Source of the DNA: Cygnus atratus
Taxonomy: Eukaryota; Chordata; Aves; Anseriformes; Anatidae
Length of the DNA stretch: 64,000 bases
Direction: 5' to 3'
Assembly (NCBI RefSeq): GCF_013377495.2
Contig: NC_066366.1
Location: forward strand, 8,963,501-9,027,500
The position numbers were made by a program, and so were the translations under genes. Positions within the stretch are counted from its first letter, which is position 1, and each line of letters opens with the position of its first letter. Under the pieces are notes generated by a model. The model was not told the DNA's origin. It searched no databases and saw nothing but the letters and a program-made list of their open reading frames with translations. This document shows positions 50,243 through 61,200 of the stretch, piece after piece.

Positions 50243-50441
50243 CCATAAAAAGTGAGACGCAGGAAACCAATCCTGTGGCCAAGCTTAACCAACTCCCCCT
50301 GCCTAGCAGCAGCTCCTGTTAGTAGCACAATTCCCACTTTCTTTAGGGTGCACAGCCACTGGTATGCACTTCGATCATTGTACAAGATTTCTTCAAAAGG
50401 TATTTTGGGAAGCTGTAGGTCTGAGCCCCAGTACTGACGTT
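50243..50441 (-). CDS. BBOX1: BBOX1 internal coding exon (residues ~112-178)
   Basis: The most 5' BBOX1 exon found here. On the minus strand it follows a CCCTTCCAG acceptor. It begins with the last two bases of a split codon and reads 'RQYWGSDLQLPKIPFEEIL', then 'YQWLCTLKKVGIVLLTGA', 'GELVKLGHRIGFLRLTFY', and ends with two bases of Gly178 at a GTAAGT donor. This is the start of the catalytic domain after the N-terminal zinc-binding domain. It supplies cage residue Tyr177. The 199-base length fits human residues 112-178 with no indel. The opening split codon shows that at least one coding exon lies further upstream (higher coordinates). Confidence 0.96.
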
Positions 50442-53140
50442 CTGGAAGGGAAGAAATAGAAAAGGAAGCTCTCAAAACCTCAAAGGACATAGTCAAAGTG
50501 TGAAGTTAATGGGATTTCCATGCATTTGTGAATATGCCCTTAATCCTGTAGCCAACAACCTGAACCCTGGTCCCAGATTATGCCTGGATAAAAAAGGATC
50601 TTTATGACAAAATTTAACAAAGCATTGCAGTAAAGAAGCAAGTTGCAATCAGAAATGGAATAAAAGCCCATTTGAAAGGGATATTTTGTTAACAATACAC
50701 CAGAAATGTGCATAATACTTTTTCTGTCCGTACTGGTGAACCACAAAGGTAAGACTTTCTGAAACTAAGACTGCTTTCAAAATTTCTCCTATAGGGTAAA
50801 ATAGCACAGAGCCCCTTGAGATGCCCCTCGGAAGCACTGCATGGGTACATATTAATGAAAGGATTACGTTCCCAGTGCAGGACAGCAGAAGACAGACAGC
50901 AGTGTTATGCCTTAGAAGCTGAGTAACTACATCAGTTGCGTAAGTGACCAACTGACTTTCTTTTGTAGACCTGTCTTCATCAAGTCACATGCAGCCATGC
51001 TAAGTTCTGCAGGATAGTGGCATTGCTCGTCTCATTCTTTTTTGTGAGCATTAGTGTTATTTTGGATGACTGCAAATAAGAGCCTGAGATGTTAATGAAC
51101 CCAAACACTGCCAGAAGGTAAGGATAACAATAGAAAGATTGAGCAATGAGCAAGAAGTTTTGTCCTGCCCATTGTCAAACAGCGTTAATTGTCAGAGCAT
51201 TTGACAATAGAAGAGTAAGAATTAGAGTTCCCAAGCAGGTAAAACACCTAATAGAGAAGAAATAAAACTAAAATACTGGGTTGTAAGTAGAAGAAAGAAT
51301 GATTTTATCTTAACTGTATTATTTTCTGAGGAAGAATGTATTCTGGTGTCAGTCAACATGGCCTTATATCCATTTGTAAAGATAATCTATGGAAAAGGCA
51401 AAGAATTAACACAGTGGCAGGATGCAGTAATAATTAGATATGAGCATGGGGCTTGGGCAGATATTTCATGTTATGAAGGGCTACACAATGCAAAATTCTT
51501 CCTTCAACATGGCTAAGTTCTAAGAATTATGCCTAAATTACACTATATTAAATTAAACCGTATGACACACAACTTATATCTGGATTGTTGTGCTTGAAAC
51601 TGCCTCTGGAAAAGGAAAGTCTTGTTGGGTGTCCGGCCTGGCAGAGGGGCACTGGCCTCCCAGGCACGCTAAGGGAAGGCACGGACACAGTGGCAGCTCA
51701 CAACCCAAGTCCATGCCTGCTCCTGGTGCCAGGACACTCCCCTCACATGCCTGGTATGGGAGGGACAAGGCTTCCCCACAGAGAGCACACAGCTAGCAAT
51801 GACTGCAGCTAGGGAGTTTTTCATCATTTACTTGTATCTTCTTTCCTGTACATTTCCTTCCTTCTCCTCTGCAAAACAACCCTACAGTTTTGTGACCATG
51901 ACTCAAGGGGAGATGCCAAGACCACGCTTTTCTCTCTCTCATAAAAAGTGAGTAAGAAATTCCTGCCAGTGGCTCTAATGAAGAGCCTTCTTGCATGGGG
52001 CGGGCTGTTGCAGCCTGTTTAAGCACTGGAGATACCCATCTCCAGGGAGCACCACAGGAAAGCTCCAAATGTTTTCAGTCACTTCACACACACACCTGGA
52101 ATTAGCTCTTCCTTTCCTGCCTCTGTTCTGTCTCAGGACAATAGCCCTTTCCTTCCTTGGGCACTCTCAACCTCAGACAACAACCATTTCTCTCCAGGTA
52201 GGATGCAGACACACAGAGATTAGGAATTCAGTGATTTTTCTCTTTCTCTTAATTTTCAGGAATTTGTATGGCTCCCAGCCCACAGCCAGAGAACACACCT
52301 GTGCTCACCCAGAGGATGATAAGAGCTCCTACAAGAACAGCCCTTCTGCAGAAGCTCCCCTGCCAGCTCTCTGCTCCTGGTGACCCTTAACAGGAGATGG
52401 CCTCTGCCAGGGAATGCCTCTGGAATCACTCACAGGGGAGGATGGGTCTGAAGTAAAGCTTGGAAGCCTTTCCAAGATGATGGTGATAATTATTATTAGT
52501 ATCTACTTTCTCCCTTACATAAAAGCAGAGCCCCTCAGGAGGACCCCAGCATGGGTGCACACTGCTGTGGGGGATGGAGCCATGCCCTGCTGCACCTAAG
52601 AGGTGGAGGTGAATTCAACAAGTGTAAGCAGCAAGAGTGGATATGCAAGTTGAAGGCCTGTAACAAGCCCATCAGCAAAAGGCACTCAATAAAATAAAGT
52701 ATCACTAGGCAGAGGATAGGTAGGTGCAAAGGAACAGCTGGCTACATGTGTGACATATGGGAAGCAAGTACAAGAAGTCAACTCTGTCAGGAGCAGGGGA
52801 GGTGCCCCCATGCCTTTCAGAAGAAGAAAGGAAGAAAACACCAATAAGGAAGGATGACAATGAAGTGGAAAAGAAGGTGCCCAATAGCATCGCTGGCTGC
52901 CTGCATCAAACGGCCCACAAAGTCACTTACCTTGGAAACGGATCAAACCCCAGCAGAGCTCCTCTCTGCCATTTTATATTCACAGCTAATTTGGGATGTG
53001 CTTGTTAAGGACTAATTGTTCGCCTGTGTGGGGAGGGTGGTTAAGAAGTGAGCTGTGGTGATGATTTTTGTTAACGAATGCCAGCTCTGTAAAGTAATGT
53101 CTTGTTTTGAAGCTTAAACCTGTGCTGCTGTCTCTCAACC
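50442..53140 (-). other. BBOX1: BBOX1 upstream intron, proximal part
   Basis: Intronic on the BBOX1 strand if the missing N-terminal exons lie beyond 64000. Short open frames around 51570-52070 are a composition effect. I searched the minus strand for the N-terminal signatures (the 'WLRDNC' and 'TWPDEH' type segments) and found none. Confidence 0.6.
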
Positions 53141-53165
53141 TATGGCTGAATCTGGAAGGGCCAAT

Positions 53166-53262
53166 GGGGGGGAGGGGGGAACCCTGAAAGTGGGGGGCAT
53201 TGAGTCCCCAGCAACTGCTACAGCAGTGGGGAAACCCCACTGGGGGGGGGGGGGGAGGGGGG
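53166..53262 (+). repeat. G-rich block with G-quadruplex and hairpin potential
   Basis: G runs at 53166-53172, 53174-53179, 53192-53197, 53228-53231, 53242-53255 and 53257-53262, all on the plus strand. This gives well over the four G tracts needed for a G-quadruplex. A perfect 8-base-arm inverted repeat (CAGTGGGG, AAA loop, CCCCACTG) is embedded at 53224-53242. On the BBOX1 transcript strand the block is C-rich. Confidence 0.85.
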
Positions 53263-53399
53263 CAACATCAGAGCAGCGGGGAGCCACCAGAACGAGAGCT
53301 GGAGAGCACAGAGCATCAGCAAAGGGCTCGGGGAAACGGGGAGAGGGACAAGACGAAAAAAATGAACAAATTCATGTAAGAACACAGGTCACAGGCTCT

Positions 53400-53985
53400 G
53401 GGGAGGCACAGGGTTCATCTGAGGTCAATCAATAAGCCCCCAGGGTTACTCGAGGTCAAATGTCCAGATTTTTGGGAGCCCTGGGGTAATCTGAGGTCAA
53501 CCAATTAGCCCTGGGGGTAATCTGAGGTCAACCAATTAGCCCCGGGGGTCAACTGAGGTCAACCAATTAGCCCCCGGGGTTACTCCAGGTCAAACGTCCA
53601 GATTTTTGGGAGCCCCGGGGTCATCCGAGGTCAACCAATTGGTCCCTGGGGGCATCTGAGGTCAACCAATTAGCCCCCGGTGTTACTCCAGGTCAAACGT
53701 CCAGATTTTTTGGGAGCCACGGGGTCATCTGAGGTCAACCAATCAGCCCCGGGGGTCATCTGAGGTCAACCAATTAGCCCCCAGGGTATTGTGAGGTCAA
53801 CGAAAAAGGTCCCCGAGGTTACTCCAGGTCAAACGTCCAGATTTTTGGGAGCCCCGGGGTCATCCGAGGTCAACCAAGTAGCCCTCGGGGGTCATCTGAG
53901 GTCAACCAATTAGCCCCCGGGGTTACTCCAGGTCAAACATCCAGATTTTTGCGAGCCCCGGGGTGAATGATGGCAGCCCCCGAGC
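53400..53985 (+). repeat. Minisatellite of AGGTCA/CCAAT-containing units
   Basis: GC-rich tandem array of two related unit types. Unit A is about 31-32 bases, with a core like 'gaggtcaaccaattagcccc' followed by a G run. Unit B is about 41 bases and reads 'aggtcaaacgtccagatttt' followed by 'tgggagcc'. AGGTCA occurs 16 times on the plus strand between 53422 and 53935, and exact CCAAT occurs 8 times. The 'ccagattttt' mark of unit B starts at 53464, 53598, 53701, 53837 and 53941. The spacings of 134, 103, 136 and 104 bases reflect alternating groups of three and two A units. The array ends near 53985 in a GC-rich flank with an AGCCCC/GGGGCT inverted repeat. Confidence 0.93.
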
Positions 53986-56135
53986 CCCGCGTTTTGGGGC
54001 TGTGACAGTCATTCTCTGACTCTGGGCCTCCACCGCCCCACAGCGCTCCCCATTCCCTGCTCTGGCTGCCCCATTGCGCTCAGGGCACCCCAGCAGCTCC
54101 AGGGGCTGTCAGTCTGCCTCCCTTGGTCTGGGTTCTTTTGGGATCTGTGCCGCTGTTGTGCAGTTTGTAGAGCACATGTAGTCAAAATACAGTCAGAAAA
54201 ACATTTAGTTTTTTTCTCATGTAAAATATTATTCATTCCCAGGTTAACCTTGAGAAAATCATTCAGCCTTTCTGCAACTCAGCATGTGTGTCTGTTCCCA
54301 AGAACAGCCAATTTTGACGAGCTTATATTTGAAATTCAACAAATTTTCTACTCTTTTACTTGCAAAATTCCCAGTGGCTGATGGGTATAAAAACAGGTTT
54401 TTAAAACATGAGTAGGGAATAATTACTCAAATTATTCATAACCTTATGCTGGAGTTGTATTTCTGTTGTGCTTTTTCCCTGCTGACTTCATTGGGAATGG
54501 GATTTTCTAACAAATAAAATAATGAGGTATATAATTTCAATTATTTTCTCCAGAACATCCCAATGCTGATAATGCCTCCTTCTCTATTTTGTTTTCTGAT
54601 GCCTTCTCCCTAGGAATGCTGCTACTGCTTGTACTGATTCATCATTTAATATTTTCTTGCTGCTTAATACAAGGAACTAAGTCTGCTTCACTGCATGGCG
54701 CTCACCACCAGACCTGAAAACTGGCAGCTGCACTGCAGGAAGGAGCAGGACTTGCAGCCTGTGTGACCAAAGCACACATCCCCGGCTCTCCAGGGAGAAG
54801 CTGCTGTCCCATGGCCACCACAGAGCTCCGGTCCTTCCCCCATCTGAATGTTTCACAAGCTCTCTGCACCCAAGACTCACACGGCCACCCTTCTGATCAC
54901 TGCAGGAGCCCTCTCGTTTACCCTGAAGAAAACTATCTGCAGCTTCTTAACTAGAAAAATGTGAGGTGATCATAAGCAGAAACACCAGGGTGGTGTTTGA
55001 CTTGTTGGACTTCCACCCGCAGATCACAGAGCAGCATTGCTGAACACGACCAGCATCAGCCAAGGTTTTCTTTACGGAAGATAACACCATCCGTTCTGAT
55101 GGAAAGAAGACCACGAATGTTCAAAAATTCTGTGTGTACCAGGATAAAGAATACTAGAGCCACGTTCGCAATAATTTTTACTAAGAGCTGTGCATTGTGC
55201 AACGGAGGAACTAACTGTTTTCTGTGCTGGATCTGATTTTTAACTCTTAGCACAAGGTTGCCCTTTGTGAAACCACGGCCATTTTATTTTAATGGACAAA
55301 GAAATACATACAGAACAGAATGGTAGCTCTCTGTGCACGGACAAGTGCCAAACTGCCATCTGCCGGTGCAGCTGGAGATATCTGCGCCTCCCTCTGGGGA
55401 ACAATGGATTTTTTTTTCTTCATCTTTTCATAGTAAGATCCCAAGTCATGCCTATACAGCTCAAAACCAGGCTTCAGGCATACAGAATACGTTAGGCTGA
55501 GATGCTTTCCAATCAGAAGTTCTGGAAGAGCCCCGAGGAAGCTGGTAGAATGACCAGGGGCGGTGTTTTCAGTTTCCCTTACTTATGCCCCTGAAACATT
55601 CCCCACCCAGAGCACAGCTGGTGGAGGGCTCTGTCTCTGCAGCCACCTCACGCTTCTCTCAGAGTGTTTCACCTGCTGTAACTTTGGTAAACTGCAGCCA
55701 TTTCAGCTGAGGGCTTCCATGGCAATACCTGCCTGAAATACTTTGGGAGAGCTTCAACAGCAACAACAAAAATGGTCCAAAACCCAATGGACCAGTGAAA
55801 AATAAGCAGTGTGGCCATGCCAAAATTCCTACATTGGCTTAGCTGAGAAGTTTTAATGTTTTCATTCTTTCAAGTGTCAAATTTGGAAAGTCTTTCACTT
55901 CTTAGGACATTTGCCATTCTGTTGAAACCAGTCAAATTTGGCTAGCCAAGTATATTTAAGATTTTTCATAGACATCTGCAAAATCAAATTCATTTTCTTC
56001 AACAGCAGGCAGTGCTGTAGCAGCTCATTAGTGCAGACAAAAACACACAAGAACCACTAAACTCTATGACTATCTTGACTTGCCCTCAATATTCTTACGC
56101 CAAGACCACTTTGTTAAAATAATTAAAAAAAAATG

Positions 56136-56158
56136 TTTTTTTTTTTTTTTTTTTTTTT
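56136..56158. repeat. T homopolymer, 23 bases
   Basis: An uninterrupted run of 23 T residues preceded by an A run. It could be the antisense tail of a retroposon, but no body was recognised next to it. Confidence 0.9.
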
Positions 56159-58186
56159 CTCAGACTATTCCTGCCAGGACCAATTTTGCTAGACAAAACT
56201 GAAATAGATATCACCTAAATTTTAATGGCTCCAGTGCATTTAGCCAAGAACTCAAGGGAATGGCAACGTCGACAGAAAGTGAAAAGGCAGGAAATGAATC
56301 ACGGAGCCCAAAGCGCAGCTTCTCACCAGGACACTTTCTGGAGCCTGGCTGTCGTTAATGCAGTTAACTTTAATTTAATTTGTCTGTGCTACTGGCACAG
56401 GGCACTGAGCTCCACAACTGTGCATCACATTTCCTACTTTACAGCTACTGGCGATTTTCTTCCATGGTTGGAATGACTGCAGAGAATAATGTGCTACTGC
56501 ACGGCTCGGTGTGGGCCGCTGAACCCATCCTGGTCTTTTGTTTGCTTATCTATTTAGAGTTTAAAACAGGACAGGATCAAAGCCACTTGAAATGGTTGCC
56601 CGCACACCTTAAAGCAAGCTGCCACGGTCTTGGTTATATTGACATAAATCGAGTTTGTAAACATCGTTAGATTAAACCTGAAATGACTACAGGTTTGCTA
56701 GAGTAACTAAATCTTAGGTCAAGCTGTAACTCCTACCAAATAGCCATGCTAGAAAGCAGCATAGGCAACTGTTTTCTCCCGTGTATTTACCCATCTATGC
56801 ATATTCATGATAACCTACAGACACACCATACATATCCACAGCTACAACACTGAAAGACTGGTTAATAGTAAGGGGTACCGAGATTTCCTCAGAAATCTGC
56901 TTTTCTGCTGTAAACTGTTTTTAATTGCTTACAATTTCAGCAAAATGCAACCTTTTGGGCAGATTTCTTTTTATGCTAAAGTTTTTCTTATATTGAGTTT
57001 ATAGGGAGAACAATCAATCAAAAGGGTCAGCCGTTTCAGAGAACAACATTGAGCAAAGAAGCATATTTTCTGCCTGTTTTTGAGAAAAAAAAAATCCAGC
57101 AAAGGAATTAATTCTTCTGATTTTGGTGACAGGCAATGTCAGAAATATGTTTGGGTGAATTCTCCACTACAGGCTCTCTCCCAGGCAGCAGAGGAGGAAA
57201 CATGCAACATGAACAATGGGAGCACCTGTCAGGGAGGAGGACGATGTGCACTACCTGGGAAAAACTGAGGGATATGACATGGGAAGCGGGTGGTGCGGGG
57301 CCTGGAGACCGAGCAAAATCTGCTGCGGACTGCAGAGGAAGCGTAAGCCAAGCAGGGGGACTGGGGTACCTCCCTGGCAGCAGCTGTTCATAGTTCGGTG
57401 GCAGCACCCTGGAGCTGGGAGCTGAAAACAAAGGGACACAGCCCCTGAAGACACCGAGGCGCTTCTAACTGCATAACCAGACTGCAAACTTTTCTCCCTT
57501 TCTCCTCTCTGAGCAGCAGCCGTCTGCGCTGGTCTTGTGCTGAGACGTGAGCAGTGAAATCTTGCATCTCTGTGTACCTCTGGGGTGAAAGCACTCTGCC
57601 CAGGGACCAGTGCCAGTCACCCGAGCTACCTGGCTTAGCGTGGGCAGGGCAGAAGGTGCTGAACCCGAGAGCCCCCGGTGCAGAGCTCCCTGTGCTGCAC
57701 CGCCTTCCCTCCTGCACGCCGCTAGATGGACCTCTGGGCTGCTCCGTGCTGCTGCCGCCTCTGCGCTGCCCGACGTGGCCACACGCTGCATTCACTTCTC
57801 ATGCAAGAGGAAAAAACTCATTTTATCACTGGGCAGCAAGCATACATGGCACTGGAACCGCTGCACGCCCCCCCGGCCGGCACGCTGCTCTCTGCTCTGA
57901 TTTCAGCTGGCCGGCCTGGCTCTGTTATTTGTTTAACAACAACCTCGTCTTCTTTAAATCACACCCAATTCACTTGGTATTTTAGCTAATGTTCAGTTAA
58001 GTTGTCCAATCATCGACTGTAAAGATTACACACCAGAGATGAGACCAAGAGCATTTGAAAAAAGGAGACTGCATCACTTGCATCCCTCCTTACTCCAGGG
58101 CTGCCAGCACCCACCGTGCCCTCCTAGCGGCAGCTTTCCGCCTGGTGCTGAGGGACACGCTGCACTTCAAAGAAATGTAAAAGGCA

Positions 58187-58240
58187 TTTTCTTTTTTTTT
58201 TTTTCCTTTTTTTTTTTTTTTTTTAATTCTCTCTCTCTAG
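58187..58240. repeat. T-rich and (CT)n tract
   Basis: Two T runs split by CC, then a short CT repeat ending near 58240. Low complexity. Confidence 0.88.
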
Positions 58241-61200
58241 ATACAGGTAGCAAGCACAAAACGCCACGTGCTCATAAAAAAAGTGAACCCCGACACTCCA
58301 GAGTTACCTTTTCAGCAGTTGCAAAGTCTGCAAATTTCCAGCCACGAGTATTCCTTACTCCTCTGGCTCAGCTAGTTAGAGGCTGTCCAAGAAACACAAC
58401 ACACATACCCAAATATAAGCCACTCACATAGACCATCTTTTATACCCTATCCCGTGTTTCAAAGAAGCTGTGGTATGATTGACAAGCTGTTGAATTTCAC
58501 AACATGTTCACAAAATGAAGAAAGTGCAATCCTTGAGGAGACACAGAATCTCACCTCATTAAATTCCTTCGTGAGACCACTCCGTGGCTGTCTACTCACT
58601 GCTCCAGTGTGTTTAAGTCAATATACATCCTTTCACACATTTGAAAGATTGGGAAAAAATAAAATATAAATGTTTTCCTTTTTCTCTATTAAAGGTTATA
58701 AAATTAAAATAGCTGTAGCTATGCTGTGTGAAACACCAAGAATACCCTTTGAAAGACAGATTTCAGTTTCAGTGTTTGTGCAGGTAAAACAACCATGTGC
58801 AAACTAATGGAGTATTTAACTTGCAACTTTTCCTTCCTGGTCTCGCTAATAAATATTTCCCTAATCTTCCTTACATAAAATAAAAGGGATATTACTATTT
58901 CACAGAATATACCAATAGATTTTTTCCCACTCTGGAAAACACATATGGAGCCTGGAATTTAACTGCAGCTCCAAGTGCTCCAGGCTTCTCTGAGAACACG
59001 AACTGTAGAGTTCTCCTGCTCAAATTCTCAGCTGTCACCGTGCTTGCTAGAAGTTCCACCTCAAATCGGATGCTCCTTTTGCAGTCAATGGACATGGGCT
59101 GTAGTGTTGGGTTTTGGGGTCTTTCTGTTGTTTGCTGCAACCACCTGCTTTTTCTGAAGCTGAGCACCTGGAATAATAGTTTCCATATTCAAGCAGGCAA
59201 ATCAAAGCCAGTCAACAGCTCAGCAGCAACAAAGTGAGACTTTGTTGGTACTGTGGATTTAATGCACAACCCAAGGCATGGTGTGGCAGTGCAAGACAGT
59301 ACTTACTCAGTATACCTGTCCAGCACCGCCCTTGATTTCAGTATAACACGCCTGCCAAGCCTTACAGCTAAACTGCAGGCAACATTCAAGGAGCAACAAC
59401 TCATCTGGTCTTCCTCCCCACCAGACCCATGCAGTGGAGGCGCTCGCCTGGCCTCCCATCTCCAACTCTAAGGAGCCGAGGGAGACAAAAGCTAAACACA
59501 AAATGCTCCTGTAAATAACCTGCACAGCAAATCAGCCATGTGCATCCCACCAAGGTACTGGGAGTTTACCCTTTCCCAGACTCCGCACTGCATTCAGGAC
59601 TCAACACTGTCTGCTGAGCAAACAGATGTTTAACCTCCACAGTACTGCTCGGATGTGGAAGTTGCAAAATTTCCCGGAGACAGAACTGTTCACTAATACT
59701 CTACAGGCAGCTACCAAAACTGAGAAATGGTTCAAGTAAAATTGCTTCTTAGGCTTTTTTTTTTGGCTACTTTGTATTTTAAAATAAATTTAAAAAAATA
59801 GTTTAAAAAGTGGTAAATTTAGTCAAATCCTGCCTTGGCAAGGCTATCAACTCTGTCCTCCAAGTTCCAGTTCTCTCAAATGAATTCACTTCCAGTGACA
59901 AGTGCAGCCAGCATCCTCAGTGGTTTATTGTTTTTCTTTTTAAAAGGTGCAGCCTGGTACATGAATGCTTACACAGTGCATGTTACAAATCCTACCTCAT
60001 GTTTCAGAAAAGAAAGGCTCCAAGTTCCCAGCCCTTCAGTGGCATATTATTGCAGCCAAGAGCTTAGTCTTTGAGCTACTGCAGGAGTAACCTTTCCCCC
60101 TGACATTTCCCACTGTACTGTGTAATGACACTGTGGTAAATATGCCAAAAGCTGAAAACGCATTTTGTACAGCTCCAAGTTTTTACTAATCCTTGGGAAA
60201 TGTATGGAATGCAGCAGCAGCTGGTATCTGGGACAAAAATATATATATAAATCTAGTGCAGCTTGTAAAGTTATTGCTATAAAAAATATGCCCTCACGTA
60301 AAATCTTCCATTTCAATTGAAACTGTTAATAGTCTGTCTGAACTCAAATTTTTACCTATTCTGAAAGTATTTTCTTATATGTACACATGCAGTATATTGA
60401 CGTACCCACCGTGAACATGGAAAACAAACGGTTCTTTCACTCCTCTCTCTCTCTCCGCAGTCCTTGATTTCTTAGATGTCTCTAGACCCCTGACCATTTA
60501 CAGAGCTTTCCAAACGAGCACGCTGTCTTTGCAGCCTTTCTTGATGCCCAGTGCCCTATACTGGTACCTTGCTATGGAAGCCTTGCTCTGTTAAATGGAG
60601 CAGAAGGGCTACTTCATCCCTGATGCAGGCTAGGTTTCCCTCTGGGCTGCCCTGATCTCAAGCCCGTCTGCCAACACAGGGAGCACTCGGTCTACGAGCA
60701 CTACCAACCCCAGACAGGTGGTTATTTCCCTACCTTGCACTCCGACACCCGCCAAGCTGCAGCACCTTACAGCAAACCCTGGCACAAAGACAGTGGATGC
60801 TTTAGAAATACGAAGGAAATGGACTGGGGAGGGCAGCTGGGCTCGGGTGCTTTTGTTATATTGCTGCTGGAGACTGAGAAGTAGGCTAAGTGAACTAGTT
60901 GCCCAGCACATTAAAGCATTTTTTAAATGTTTTTACCATTTCTCCTATCTGTGAGGGTCATTTAGAGCTGTAACCCTCATCCTTCAACACTCCTAGAGTT
61001 GGCCCCTGGTTGGTGCCATCAGCAAATTCAGCGCAGCTCTTCCGCTCCATCACAGTCAGTGATGAGAGCAAGGAATAGCACTGCATAAAGCACAGAGCTT
61101 CGCGAAATGTACCGTGACATATCATTCTAGCTTGATGGTAAACCATTACAGCTACTCTGATTATCTTTTACATAGGCCACATCTCCTTGGCATACTCATG

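Noticed and set aside
53142..53435. 97-codon open frame rich in Gly, Arg and Glu on the plus strand
   Set aside because: It is a translation of the G-rich block and the start of the minisatellite, a composition artefact.
56136..56158. Long T run as the antisense tail of a processed pseudogene or retroposon
   Set aside because: No target-site duplication or recognisable cDNA-like body was found next to it.
57108..57989. Cluster of overlapping open frames on both strands
   Set aside because: Several frames are open at once on both strands because of high GC. None has a recognisable domain or matches the missing N-terminal part of BBOX1.
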